From assembly GCF_014203605.1 (NCBI RefSeq), contig NZ_JACHJJ010000004.1:310001-374000 (forward strand): a stretch of DNA of 64,000 nt, in the 5' to 3' direction. The position numbers and the translations under genes were made by a program. Each line of letters starts with the position of its first letter. The stretch's first letter is position 1. Origin of the DNA: Thiemannella venezuelensis (GTDB lineage Bacteria > Actinomycetota > Actinomycetes > Streptosporangiales > Streptosporangiaceae). Under the pieces are notes generated by a model. That model was not told the DNA's origin and made no database searches. It was given only the letters and a program-made list of their open reading frames with translations. Positions 16,312 to 25,494 of this stretch are shown piece by piece.

Positions 16312-17478
16312 ATGATCACAGTTGTCGGGGTCGACGGATCGGAGCCGTCGGCGGCCGCGCGGGCCAGGCTGGACGAGGCCGTCCTGGTCACCGGGTCCGA
16401 ACGGGCCTTCCGCCGGCTGGGCCGCCTGCCGGCCGGGGCCAGGAGGGCCGGCGGGCCGCTCCTGGAGGTCGTGGACGCCCACCTGGAGGCGGGTGAGGGC
16501 ACGCTGGTCGTGCTCGCCGAGGGGGATCCGGGCTTCTTCGACGTGGTCAGGGAGCTGCGCGGGCACGGTGTCACCCCCGAGGTCCTGCCCGCCCGCCCGC
16601 TGGCCTCGCTCGCCTTCGCCAGGGCCGGGCTGGCGTGGGAGGACGCGCTCGTCGTCACCGGCGGGCGGCTCGACCGCGTGGTGAACGCCTGCCGGGCCCA
16701 CCACAAGGTCGCCGTGCTCGTCACGCCCGGCGTCGGCCCCGCCGAGATCGCCCGGGAGCTGGCCCCCACCACCCCGCGCGCGCTGATCGTCTGCGAGGAC
16801 CTGGGCGGTCCCGACGAGCGGATCACGCACAGCCGGATGGGCGAGGCCACCACGCGGCCGTGGAAGGATCCCGACGTGGTGCTCGTCCTGGACCCGCTGC
16901 ACCGGCCGCACGGGCCCGGCTGGGTGGCGGGGGCGCGGCCGGGACCGCGGGAGTGGGCGCTGGACTTCGCCGACTCCCGGCTGAGCCCTCAGGTCCGGGC
17001 GTTCGCGCTGGCCAAGCTCGGCCCCCGGCTGGGCGAGCTCGTCTGGGACGTGGGCGCGGGCGCCGGAGAGATCGCGGTGGAGTGCGCCAGGATGGGCGCG
17101 GCCGTGGTGGCGGTGGAGCGCGAGGAGGAGTCCTGCGCCCGGCTGCGCCGCAACGTCATCGCCCACGGCGTGAAGGTCGCCCTCACCCGGGGGCAGGCGC
17201 CCCCGGCCCTGGAGCCGCTGGCCGACCCGGACGCGGTCTTCGTCGGCGGGGGAGGGGCCGACGTGATCGCGGCCTGCGCGGCGCGCGGCCCCCGGTCCCT
17301 GGTCTGCGCGCTGCGGACCGTCGAGCAGGTCGTCGCGGTCCTCGACATCCTCCGCGAGCACGGCTACCGCGCCGAGTGCGTGCAGCTCCAGTCCTCGCGG
17401 CTGACCGTCCAGTCCGACGGCGCCCACCGCCTGGCCGCCTGCGATCCGGTCTTCGTCGTGCACGGGGCCAGGGAGTGA
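16312..17478 (+). CDS. cobL: Precorrin-6Y C5,15-methyltransferase (decarboxylating), CbiE-CbiT fusion
   Basis: Cobalamin pathway enzyme that methylates precorrin-6B at C5 and C15 and decarboxylates the acetate side chain. It is 388 residues. Residues 1-195 are the CbiE tetrapyrrole methylase part (ITVVGVDGSEP, AEGDPGFFDVVREL); residues 200-388 are the CbiT class I methyltransferase part with LVWDVGAGAGEIAVE for SAM binding and FVGGGG. I take the ATG at 16312 because GGTGAG precedes it, although a GTG lies six bases earlier. It heads a run of corrinoid genes on the same strand. I see no cobalamin riboswitch in the 193-base divergent spacer. Confidence 0.92.
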   Translation: MITVVGVDGSEPSAAARARLDEAVLVTGSERAFRRLGRLPAGARRAGGPLLEVVDAHLEAGEGTLVVLAEGDPGFFDVVRELRGHGVTPEVLPARPLASLAFARAGLAWEDALVVTGGRLDRVVNACRAHHKVAVLVTPGVGPAEIARELAPTTPRALIVCEDLGGPDERITHSRMGEATTRPWKDPDVVLVLDPLHRPHGPGWVAGARPGPREWALDFADSRLSPQVRAFALAKLGPRLGELVWDVGAGAGEIAVECARMGAAVVAVEREEESCARLRRNVIAHGVKVALTRGQAPPALEPLADPDAVFVGGGGADVIAACAARGPRSLVCALRTVEQVVAVLDILREHGYRAECVQLQSSRLTVQSDGAHRLAACDPVFVVHGARE

Positions 17479-17638
17479 GGCGGGGCCGGAGGGGCGAGCC
17501 GGGCAGGAGGGAGACCGGGGCCGGGAGATGAGCCGGTGAACATCGTCTGTCCGTGACCTGTCCATGCCGTGCAGTCATCGGATATCCTCGCGAGTCGCCG
17601 ACGCGCAATCCCAGGTCAAGGTCATTGGAGTCCTTTTC

Positions 17639-18466
17639 ATGAAGCCGCCGCTGCTGCTCATCGGGCAGGGCTCACACGATGACAACGGATCCGCCGAGTT
17701 CGGCAGGTTCGTCCACCGGCTCCGCTGCCGCCTGGACCGGACCGCCGCCGACGTCTCGGGCGGGTACGTCGCGCAGGCCAGGCCGCGCCTGAGCGACTCG
17801 ATCGCCTCCCTGGTCGCCCGCGGGTACCACCGCATGGTGGCGCTGCCGCTGAGCCTCACCGGGGACCCGCGGATCGGCTCCGACATCCCCGCCCTGATGG
17901 CCCTGGAGCAGGAGCGCCACCCGATGCTCACCTGCGACTACGGCCGTCCGCTGGGGCCCGACCCCCGGGTCCTGTCGCTGCTCGCCGAGCGCCTGTCCGA
18001 CGCCGCCAGCGAGGTGCCCAGCCTCCGCCTGGTCCCCGCGGGCGGCGGTCCCCTGGAGGAGGAGCCCGAGCGGATCGAGACGGGTGAGACCGCGGTGGTC
18101 CTGGTCGGCGACGGCTCCACCTCCCCGGCCGCCAACGCCGACGTGCACCGGGTCTCCCGCCTGTTCTGGGAGACCCACGCCCACGAGTACATGACCGTGG
18201 AGACCGCCTTCGCCTCGCTCACCCCGCCCGGCGTGCCCGGCGGCATCGAGCGCTGCCGCCGCCTGGGCGCCCGGCGCGTGATCGTCGTCCCCTACCTGCT
18301 GTTCGCCGGCGGCCTGCTGGAGAAGGTCTGGGCCCAGGCCATGGCCTACGCCGCGGGCCACCCCGACCTGGACGTGCGCTGCGCCGAGGTCATCGGCGAC
18401 TGCGAGGGGCTGGCCGACGTGGTCATCGACCGGTACGAGGAGGCGCTCGCCGGCATCGCGTGGTGA
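17639..18466 (+). CDS. CbiX-type sirohydrochlorin chelatase
   Basis: Inserts Co2+ (or Fe2+) into sirohydrochlorin, or acts as the related ferrochelatase, in the cytoplasm; 275 residues. The catalytic His is in LLLIGQGSHDDNG near residue 13. The protein has the long, two-half CbiX layout, the second half carrying RRLGARRVIVVPYLLFAGGL. The ATG at 17639 follows TTGGAG. It lies between cobL and cobT, which argues for cobalt chelation, although the CysG-like gene that follows also supplies the siroheme branch. A 160-base gap separates it from cobL, with GATATCCT as a possible -10 element. Confidence 0.85.
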   Translation: MKPPLLLIGQGSHDDNGSAEFGRFVHRLRCRLDRTAADVSGGYVAQARPRLSDSIASLVARGYHRMVALPLSLTGDPRIGSDIPALMALEQERHPMLTCDYGRPLGPDPRVLSLLAERLSDAASEVPSLRLVPAGGGPLEEEPERIETGETAVVLVGDGSTSPAANADVHRVSRLFWETHAHEYMTVETAFASLTPPGVPGGIERCRRLGARRVIVVPYLLFAGGLLEKVWAQAMAYAAGHPDLDVRCAEVIGDCEGLADVVIDRYEEALAGIAW

Positions 18467-18507
18467 GCTTTTCCGCGGGGGGCCGGTTTTCGGGGAAACT
18501 GGTCGGT

Positions 18508-19581
18508 GTGATCACTCTTGAGCAGACCATCGCCGCGATCCTCCCCTGCGACCCCGGGGCGGCCGCGGAGGCACGGGCCCACCAGGACCGGCTGACCAAG
18601 CCGCGGGGCGCGCTGGGCGCGCTGGAGGAGGTGGCGGTACGGCTCGCCGGAGCCGCGGCCGTCAGCCCGCCGCCGATCCCGGCCCCCGCGGCGCTGGCCA
18701 TCTTCGCCGCCGACCACGGCGTGCACGCCCAGGGGGTGAGCCCGTGGCCGCAGGAGGTCACCCAGCAGATGGTGGGCAACTTCCTGGCGGGCGGCGCGGT
18801 GGCCAACGCCTTCGCCGCCCAGGTCGGCGCGACCGTGCGGGTCGTGGACGTCGGCGTCGCCGCCGACCTGCCCCCCGCCCCGGGCCTGACGGTCAGCAAG
18901 GTCGCGTACGGCACCGCCGACCTGTCCCGGGGGCCGGCGATGACCGTCGAGCAGGCGGTGGCGGCGCTGGAGGCCGGGATCGCGGTCGCCCGCGAGCTGG
19001 TGGAGCAGGGGGCGCGCTGCCTGGTGACCGGCGACATGGGCATCGCCAACACCACCGCCTCGGCCGCCCTCGTCTCCGCCTTCACCGGCCGCGACGCCGC
19101 CGAGGTGACCGGCAGGGGGACCGGCGTCGACGACGAGACCCTGGCCCGCAAGGTCGAGGTCGTCCGCCGGGCGCTGCGGGTGAACGGGCTGGACGGCGGG
19201 GCGGGGGCCGTACCGGCTCTGGAGACGCTGGCGGCGGTCGGCGGGCTGGAGCACGCGGCGATCGCCGGGTTCGTCCTGGGCGGGGCCTCCCTGCGGGTGC
19301 CGGTCATCCTCGACGGTGTGATCGCGGGCTCCGCGGCGCTCGCGGCGGCCGCGCTCGCTCCCGCCGCGGTGGACCACTGCGTGGCCGGGCACCGCTCGGC
19401 CGAGCCCGGTCACGCCCTCGCCCTCGCGCACCTGGGCCTGCGCCCCCTGGTGGAGCTGGAACTGCGGCTCGGCGAGGGCACCGGCGGGCTGCTCGCGCAC
19501 CCGCTGGTCTGCGCGGCGGCCCGGGTCATGCACGAGGTGGCGACCTTCGACTCCGCGGGCGTCAGCGAGAAGGAGGCCTGA
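18508..19581 (+). CDS. cobT: Nicotinate-nucleotide:dimethylbenzimidazole phosphoribosyltransferase
   Basis: Transfers ribose-phosphate from nicotinate mononucleotide to 5,6-dimethylbenzimidazole, activating the lower ligand of cobalamin. The product has 357 residues. Recognisable segments are LTKPRGALGALEEVA, FAADHGVHAQGVSPWPQEVT, GDMGIANTTASAAL and the C-terminal catalytic region DHCVAGHRSAEPGH containing the presumed base Glu. I chose the GTG at 18508, preceded by GGGGAAA. Only 41 bases follow the CbiX-like gene, so the two are probably co-transcribed. Confidence 0.93.
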   Translation: MITLEQTIAAILPCDPGAAAEARAHQDRLTKPRGALGALEEVAVRLAGAAAVSPPPIPAPAALAIFAADHGVHAQGVSPWPQEVTQQMVGNFLAGGAVANAFAAQVGATVRVVDVGVAADLPPAPGLTVSKVAYGTADLSRGPAMTVEQAVAALEAGIAVARELVEQGARCLVTGDMGIANTTASAALVSAFTGRDAAEVTGRGTGVDDETLARKVEVVRRALRVNGLDGGAGAVPALETLAAVGGLEHAAIAGFVLGGASLRVPVILDGVIAGSAALAAAALAPAAVDHCVAGHRSAEPGHALALAHLGLRPLVELELRLGEGTGGLLAHPLVCAAARVMHEVATFDSAGVSEKEA

Positions 19582-19623
19582 CTCCGGGACCGGTGGGCGT
19601 GTTTCACCGCCGACCTGGTATGA

Positions 19624-19686
19624 CTTGACATCATTTCGGCTTTTCGTGGCCGTGATGATGTCAAGCTTGTTAACACAGTGACATCA
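19624..19686. promoter_or_regulatory. Triple TGACATCA motif upstream of the CysG-like gene
   Basis: TGACATCA occurs at 19626-19633, inverted as TGATGTCA at 19656-19663, and again at 19679-19686. The first two are embedded in perfect 11-base arms (CTTGACATCAT and its complement, 19624-19634 and 19655-19665). The arrangement looks like an operator cluster; the protein that binds is unknown. Confidence 0.45.
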
Positions 19687-19766
19687 AACGGCGTCGTATT
19701 AGCCGGTAGGTTTACCTCCTAACACGCCGTGCTTCACCGTTCGTCGCGAACAGGAGATCTGTCGCC

Positions 19767-20996
19767 ATGTCGCCCTACCTGCTCGGTCTGCGCCTCACCG
19801 GGCGGCGTGTGCTCGTCGTCGGAGGCGGCCGCGTCGCCCAGCGGCGGGTGCCGGCCCTGCTGGAGGCCGGAGCCCTGGTCACCATCGTCTCGACCAGCGT
19901 CACGCACGCGCTCGACGAGCTCATCGCCGGCGGCCGCGTGACCTGGGAGGCCCGGCGGTACGAGGTGGGGGACGTGGACGGCGCGTGGCTGGTGCAGGCC
20001 TGCACCGACGACCACGCGGTGAACACCGCGGTCGCCGCCGAGGCCGAGGCCAAGCGGATCTGGTGCGTGCGCGCCGACGACAAGGAGGCCTCGGCCGCGT
20101 GGACCCCGGCCAGCGGGCGGGTCGGCGAGGTCGGAGTGGCGGTCACCGCCGGCGACCCGCGGCGGGCCGCCGGGATCAGGGACGCCGTCGTGGAGGCGCT
20201 GCGCGACGGCACGGTCGACGCCCGGCGCAACCGCACCAAGCCGGTCGGCGTCGCCCTGGTCGGCGGGGGTCCCGGCGACCCCGGGCTGATCACGGTCCGC
20301 GGGCGGCAGCTGCTCTCCCAGGCCGACGTGGTCATCGCCGACCGCCTCGCCCCGCAGCCCCTCCTCGACGAGCTGCCCCCGGACGTCGAGCTGATCGACG
20401 CCGCGAAGATCCCCTACGGCCGGTACATGGCCCAGGAGAAGATCAACGAGCTGATCGTCGAGCACGCCAAGCAGGGGAAGTTCGTGGTCCGGCTCAAGGG
20501 CGGCGACCCGTTCGTCTTCGGCCGGGGCGGTGAGGAGATGATCGCCTGCGCCCGCGAGGGCATCCCGGTCGTGGTCGTGCCGGGCATCACCAGCCCGGTC
20601 GCGGTGCCCGCCGCGGCGGGGGTGCCCGTGACGCACCGCGGGGTGAGCCAGGAGTTCCACGTGGTTTCGGTGCACGTTCCGCCGGGCGACCCCAGGTCCA
20701 CCGTGAACTGGCCGAACCTGGCGCGGTCGGCGGGCACCCTGGTCCTCATGATGGCCGTCGAGCGGATCGCGGTGATCGCCGAAACACTGATCTACGAAGG
20801 ACGTTCGCCGGAAACTCCCGTAATGGTGGTACAGGACGGTACTCTTCCCACCCAGCGAGCTCTTTACGCCACGCTGTCCACTGTGGCGGAGCGCGTGTCC
20901 GCGGCTGGGATCCGGCCACCGGCGATCGTGATCGTCGGCGATGTCGTGAAGGTCGGCCAGGAGGTCGAGATGGTTCGAGCGGAGCGGGTTCCGTGA
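19767..20996 (+). CDS. Bifunctional precorrin-2 dehydrogenase / uroporphyrinogen-III C-methyltransferase
   Basis: CysG-like enzyme of 409 residues making precorrin-2 from uroporphyrinogen III and oxidising it to sirohydrochlorin, the branch point of siroheme and B12. Residues 1-150 form the NAD-binding dehydrogenase domain (GRRVLVVGGGRVAQRRVPAL); residues 155-400 are the SAM uroporphyrinogen methyltransferase (VALVGGGPGDPGLITVRG, LKGGDPFVFGRGGEE). The linker is much shorter than in E. coli CysG (457 residues), so the central dimerisation domain is reduced or missing and chelatase activity is doubtful; the CbiX-like protein could supply it. The stop overlaps the GTG of the GTPase gene. Confidence 0.9.
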   Translation: MSPYLLGLRLTGRRVLVVGGGRVAQRRVPALLEAGALVTIVSTSVTHALDELIAGGRVTWEARRYEVGDVDGAWLVQACTDDHAVNTAVAAEAEAKRIWCVRADDKEASAAWTPASGRVGEVGVAVTAGDPRRAAGIRDAVVEALRDGTVDARRNRTKPVGVALVGGGPGDPGLITVRGRQLLSQADVVIADRLAPQPLLDELPPDVELIDAAKIPYGRYMAQEKINELIVEHAKQGKFVVRLKGGDPFVFGRGGEEMIACAREGIPVVVVPGITSPVAVPAAAGVPVTHRGVSQEFHVVSVHVPPGDPRSTVNWPNLARSAGTLVLMMAVERIAVIAETLIYEGRSPETPVMVVQDGTLPTQRALYATLSTVAERVSAAGIRPPAIVIVGDVVKVGQEVEMVRAERVP

Positions 20997-23569
20997 AATC
21001 GGCTGCTGACAGGCCCACGCGTCCGGACGAGGACGGTACCGGGGCCGGAGGGGCGTCCGCCGGGGCCTCCGGCGGCGAATCCGGAGACCTCGCCGAGTCC
21101 CCGGGCGAGCAGACCGTGGCCTTCCGCGCGATCCGCGACGACGACGTGATCTCCCTCGGCGAGGACGGGTCCGGGGAAGACGGGCCCGCGGAGAAGGCCC
21201 GCAGGGAGGACGCGCCTTCCGCCGCCGCGCCGGTGGACGGCGCCTCCGGCGAGCCCTCCGCCGACCCGCCGGGTGACGCCGCCGACGGTGAGGTGTCCGC
21301 TGGTCCGCCGGGTGACGCCGCCGACGGCGAGCCCTCCGCCGAGTCCGTGCCGGAGGCCGCCTCCGCCGGTGCGGACGAGGTCCCACCGGCCGCCCCCGCC
21401 GCGACCGGCGACGAGGACCCCGGCGACGGGACGGCGCCCGCCGGGCAGGCCGGCGCGGACTCCGGAGAAGAAGCCGGTGGGCCTTCGGGGGACACGCCCC
21501 GGCCGAAGGCCTCCGCACAGGACGATGACGTGGACGCCGCGGACGCCGCCGGACCGGACTCCGCGGGCGGCTCCGGTGACGACGCGCGGGGAGAGGCGGA
21601 CGCCGCTCCCCGCGCCGATGCCGTTTCCTCCGCCGATGGCGCTTCCCCCGCCGGCGACGACGAGAGCCTCCCGGAGGACGCCGGGGACGAGGGTTCCGGT
21701 GGCGTCGCGGACGCCGTACAGGACGGCGGCGCGGACGACTCCGGCGCGGCGGCCGCGGATCCGCCGGGAGCGGAGGCGGACCGGCCCGAGGAGTCCGCAG
21801 AGGACGGGACCGGAGCCGGGACGGAGGACGCCGGGACCGGAGCGGGGGCGGAGGACGCCGGGCAGGAGGACCGCGTCCGCGAGACGCCCATGCCCGAGGA
21901 GGTCTCCGAGGCGCTCGCCGCCGCGCTCACGGAGCTGCGGGACAGCGTCACCGATCTTACCTTCGGCCTGGACCTGCCGGGCGCCGAGGAGGCCAGGCGG
22001 GCCAGGGACGAGATCCTGGCCCAGCTCGACGACTACGTGATCCCCCGGATCCACATGAGCACCGCGCCGGCGCTGATCGTCGTCGCGGGCTCCACCGGCG
22101 CGGGCAAGTCCACCCTCCTGAACACCCTGGCCAACGCCAGGGTGAGCGCCACCGGCGTGCGCCGTCCGACCACCGCCACCCCGGTCCTCGCCTGCCATCC
22201 CGACGACTACGAGTGGTTCGCCAAGGGCGACCTGCTCGGCAGCCTGGAGCGGCGGGAGGTCCCCGGCGACAAGGCGGTGCCCGACGGGCTCGTGCTCGTC
22301 TCCACCGAGCGCCTGCCGCAGAGCGTGGCGCTGCTCGACACCCCCGACATCGACTCGGTCGTCGAGGAGCACCACGAGATCGCCCACCGCATGCTCGACG
22401 CGGCCGACCTGTGGATCTTCGTCACCACCGCCGCCCGCTACGCCGACGCCCCCGCCTGGCGGCTGCTCCGGCTGGCCAAGGAGCGCGGGGCCCGGCTGGC
22501 GATCGTGCTCTCCCGGGTCCCCGCCCGCTCGCGCGAGGTGGTCACCAAGCACTTCGTCCGCATGCTCACCGAGTACGGGCTCGGCGAGGTCGACCGGTTC
22601 GTCATCAACGAGAGCAAGGTCACCGAGGGGATGCTCCCCGACGACGAGGTCACCGAGCTCCGGCTCTGGCTGGCCGAGCTCTCGGTGGACGACCAGCGCC
22701 GGGCACAGGCCGTGCAGGCGACCCTGGCCGGGGTGCTCGACAGCTTCAGGACCCGGGTCCCGGCCCTGGCCAGGCACCTGGAGGCCCAGGTGGCCTTCCG
22801 GGCGCAGCTCCGCGGCGACGTGGACGCCGCGTACACCGCGGCGCTCGCCGAGATCGACCGGGCGACCAGGAACGGTTCGCTGCTCCGCGGGGAGGTGCTC
22901 GCCCGCTGGCAGGACTTCGCCGGATCGGGTGACCTCATGCGGACCCTGCACCTGCGCAAGCCCGGCCGGCTCGCCGGGAAGGCGAGCCGTCAGGGCCCCG
23001 AGCGGCTCGGCGCGCTGAGGGCGGCGCTCCGGACCGGGCTGGAGTCGGTCATCGCCTCGGCCGCGCAGCGGGCCGCGGAGGAGACCGTGACGCGCTGGAT
23101 GAACCGCCCCGGGGCCGGGGAGGCGCTGACCTCCGCAGCGGCGCTCGGCCGTCCGTCGGACGAGTTCACGCGCAGGATCGGCCGGACCGTGGCCGCCTGG
23201 CAGGAGCACATCGTCCAGCTGATCCGCACCGAGGGCGTGACCAAGCGGACGGTGGCCCGGCTGGTCTCGTTCGACGTCGAGTCCCTGTCGCTGATCTTCG
23301 CTGTCGGGCTGCTCGGGTACGGCGCCACCGAGGCGGAGGCCGCGGGCAGGAACGCGCTGCCGCAGCGGCTGCTGCACGCGCTGCTCGGCGCCGAGTCCCT
23401 GCGGAGCATCGGCGCCAAGGCCCGCAGCGACCTGCGCGCCCGGATCGGCATGCTGTTCGACGACGAGACGGCGCGCTACATCCAGGCGCTCGACGGCGCC
23501 GGAATCCCCGACGAGTCCGCCGCCACCCGCCTCTACCAGGCGGCGTACAACCTCGAGGTGGCCCGATGA
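20993..23569 (+). CDS. Dynamin-like GTPase with long acidic N-terminal region
   Basis: An 858-residue protein. Residues 1-300 are low-complexity Asp/Glu/Ala/Gly/Ser/Pro, including a 39-bp near-duplication around 21266-21330 (PPGDAADGE repeated). The GTPase domain follows: P-loop GSTGAGKSTLLN near residue 366, switch I around RRPTTATPV, G3 LLDTPDIDS. A helical region and one weak hydrophobic segment (VESLSLIFAVGLLGYG) end the protein. It is paired with a second GTPase and an ssb gene, as I recall for Streptomyces DynA/DynB, dynamin-like proteins of sporulation septation. The GTG start overlaps the CysG-like stop, though the biological link is with the downstream genes. Confidence 0.8.
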   Translation: MKSAADRPTRPDEDGTGAGGASAGASGGESGDLAESPGEQTVAFRAIRDDDVISLGEDGSGEDGPAEKARREDAPSAAAPVDGASGEPSADPPGDAADGEVSAGPPGDAADGEPSAESVPEAASAGADEVPPAAPAATGDEDPGDGTAPAGQAGADSGEEAGGPSGDTPRPKASAQDDDVDAADAAGPDSAGGSGDDARGEADAAPRADAVSSADGASPAGDDESLPEDAGDEGSGGVADAVQDGGADDSGAAAADPPGAEADRPEESAEDGTGAGTEDAGTGAGAEDAGQEDRVRETPMPEEVSEALAAALTELRDSVTDLTFGLDLPGAEEARRARDEILAQLDDYVIPRIHMSTAPALIVVAGSTGAGKSTLLNTLANARVSATGVRRPTTATPVLACHPDDYEWFAKGDLLGSLERREVPGDKAVPDGLVLVSTERLPQSVALLDTPDIDSVVEEHHEIAHRMLDAADLWIFVTTAARYADAPAWRLLRLAKERGARLAIVLSRVPARSREVVTKHFVRMLTEYGLGEVDRFVINESKVTEGMLPDDEVTELRLWLAELSVDDQRRAQAVQATLAGVLDSFRTRVPALARHLEAQVAFRAQLRGDVDAAYTAALAEIDRATRNGSLLRGEVLARWQDFAGSGDLMRTLHLRKPGRLAGKASRQGPERLGALRAALRTGLESVIASAAQRAAEETVTRWMNRPGAGEALTSAAALGRPSDEFTRRIGRTVAAWQEHIVQLIRTEGVTKRTVARLVSFDVESLSLIFAVGLLGYGATEAEAAGRNALPQRLLHALLGAESLRSIGAKARSDLRARIGMLFDDETARYIQALDGAGIPDESAATRLYQAAYNLEVAR

Positions 23570-23657
23570 GGAGTGAGACCGACGCGGTGGGCGCCGTGCC
23601 CGCCATGCGTGCTCCCGGCACGGGGACGCGCGAGGAACGAGGAGCGGTGAGCGAGCG

Positions 23658-25310
23658 ATGACCACCGTCGGCACCACTGGTACCACCCAGACGCGCCAGG
23701 GCCTCGGCAGCAGGCTCGCGGCCCTGGCCAAGATCGTGGAGCTCGGGCCGGGCAGGGTCGACCCCAAGCTCCTCACCGAGTCGGGCCGGCTGCTGCTGCG
23801 CGCCGGCGACCGGCTCAAGCTCTCCTCCGACCACACGGTGGTCGCCCTCGCCGGAGGCACCGGGAGCGGCAAGTCGTCGCTGTTCAACTCGGTCTCCGGG
23901 CTCGACCTCTCGCCGACCGGCGTGCGCCGCCCGACCACGGCGCGCACCCACGCGTGCGTGTGGGGCCTGGAGGGCGCCGGGCCGCTGCTCGACTGGCTGC
24001 AGATCCAGTGGAGGCACCGCTTCGCCAGGGCCAGCGCGCTGGACAAGGGCGAGAGCCGGCTGCACGGGCTGATCCTGCTCGACCTGCCCGACCACGACTC
24101 GATCCGGGCGCTCACCGACACCGAGGCCGACCGGCTGATCCAGGTCGCCGACCTCGTGGTGTGGGTGCTCGACCCGCAGAAGTACGCCGACGCCTCCACC
24201 CACCGCCGCTACGTGACGGAGCTGGCCGGGCACGACACGGTGACGGTCTTCGTGCTCAACCAGGCCGACCGGCTGACCCCGGAGGAGCTGGCCGAGTGCG
24301 TCGCGGACCTTTCGGACCTGCTCCGCCGCGAGGGCGTCGAGAACCCCGTCATCGTGACCACCTCGGCGACCACGGGCAAGGGCGTGGACAACCTCAAGGC
24401 GGTCCTCGCCGACACCGTGCTCAGGCGCAGGGCCGCGATCCAGCGGCTGGAGGCCGATCTGGACCGGCTGACCGGCCGCCTGGCGGCGATCGCCCCCGCG
24501 GAGGACGCCCCGCCCCCGCCCGCCGCCATCGACGACGCCCGCCGGATCGGCCTGACCGACGCCCTCTGCGACGCGGTCGGCGTGCCCGCCGTCGGAGAGG
24601 CGATGGAGAACGTGTACGGCGTGCGGTCCGCCGAGTGGGTCGGCTGGCCGTACACCCGCTGGGCGGCCAGGCTCCGCCCCGACCCGCTGAGCAGCCTGCG
24701 CCTGGGCGACCTGCGGGACGAGATCCGCGGCCTGACCGGCGGCTCGGTGAGCGCCCAGCCCGCCGAGGTGGACAACGCGATCCAGGCCCTGGCCGACGGG
24801 CTCACCACCGGCATGCCCGAGGCCTGGCAGGACGGCGTCCGGAACGCGGCGCGCTCCCGCTCGGCCCAGCTTCCGCAGGTGCTCTCGGAGGAGCTGACCG
24901 AGGTGGCGCCCTCCCTGGACCGGGTCCCCGTGTGGTGGCGCCTGCTCCTCGCGTGGCAGTACCTGCTGGTCCTGCTGTTCGTCGCCGGGCTGGTCTGGGT
25001 CGGTACGGCCCTGGCCTACGGCGTCCTCGGCGCCGGGGAGCTCCCCGGGGGCCTGGCGCTCTTCGGCGAGGCGGCCTCGCTGCCGTGGGTGGGACTGATG
25101 ATCCTCTCGGTCCTCGGCCTGGGCGCGCTCACCGCGGTGGCCGCCCGGAACGTCGTGGTGCTCGGCGCGGCCACGGAGCGCGACCGGCTCGAGCGTGAGA
25201 TGCGCCGCCGGATCGGCTCGATCGCCGAGGGCATGGTGATCGAGCCGGTCGATCGGGAACTGGCGCGGTACAGCGAGTTCCACGCGGCCATGCGGAGCGT
25301 GCGCGGCTGA
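23658..25310 (+). CDS. Membrane-anchored dynamin-like GTPase, second of the pair
   Basis: A 550-residue protein. The P-loop is AGGTGSGKSSLFN near residue 70, with RRPTTARTH as switch I, LLDLPDHDSI as G3 and FVLNQADRLT as the NKxD-like element (here NQAD). Two membrane helices lie close to the C-terminus (residues about 428-455 and 475-500), followed by a basic tail. It probably forms a heteromeric membrane-remodelling complex with the preceding GTPase. The spacer of 88 bases contains no terminator, so an operon is likely. The ATG at 23658 is preceded by GGTGAGCGAGCG. Confidence 0.82.
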   Translation: MTTVGTTGTTQTRQGLGSRLAALAKIVELGPGRVDPKLLTESGRLLLRAGDRLKLSSDHTVVALAGGTGSGKSSLFNSVSGLDLSPTGVRRPTTARTHACVWGLEGAGPLLDWLQIQWRHRFARASALDKGESRLHGLILLDLPDHDSIRALTDTEADRLIQVADLVVWVLDPQKYADASTHRRYVTELAGHDTVTVFVLNQADRLTPEELAECVADLSDLLRREGVENPVIVTTSATTGKGVDNLKAVLADTVLRRRAAIQRLEADLDRLTGRLAAIAPAEDAPPPPAAIDDARRIGLTDALCDAVGVPAVGEAMENVYGVRSAEWVGWPYTRWAARLRPDPLSSLRLGDLRDEIRGLTGGSVSAQPAEVDNAIQALADGLTTGMPEAWQDGVRNAARSRSAQLPQVLSEELTEVAPSLDRVPVWWRLLLAWQYLLVLLFVAGLVWVGTALAYGVLGAGELPGGLALFGEAASLPWVGLMILSVLGLGALTAVAARNVVVLGAATERDRLEREMRRRIGSIAEGMVIEPVDRELARYSEFHAAMRSVRG

Positions 25311-25366
25311 TCCCGCGCCCGCCCGCCGGGCGGGGCGGGGCTCCCGCCGCAGGGTCCGGCCGCCGG

Positions 25367-25406
25367 TCGTCCACAGCCTGCGGCGGACGGGCGCGGCCCG
25401 TCCACA
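25367..25406 (+). promoter_or_regulatory. Two DnaA-box-like repeats upstream of ssb
   Basis: TCGTCCACA (25367-25375) and CCGTCCACA (25398-25406) are direct repeats 31 bases apart and differ from the actinobacterial DnaA box TTGTCCACA at one and two positions. They may be DnaA sites affecting the ssb promoter; chance occurrence is possible. Confidence 0.35.
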
Positions 25407-25420
25407 GAGTGCGGTTCGGC

Positions 25421-25446
25421 GGCCCGTGCCGGTGGCGGCACGGGCC
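25421..25446 (+). terminator. Hairpin between the GTPase pair and ssb
   Basis: GGCCCGTGCC and its exact complement GGCACGGGCC enclose a six-base loop. It lies 110 bases after the GTPase stop and about 50 bases before the ssb start. Confidence 0.5.
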
Positions 25447-25494
25447 ACTGTGTCCTCCAGACGCGGGCAGTCCGCCCGCCCTCAGGGAGGCACG

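Noticed and set aside
20864-24199. 1111-codon open frame on the minus strand
   Set aside because: It is antisense to the two GTPase genes, has Arg/Ala/Gly/Pro shadow composition and no motif; long antisense frames are expected at this GC content. The 900-codon frame at 55188-57890 and the 928-codon frame at 48919-51705 were rejected for the same reason.
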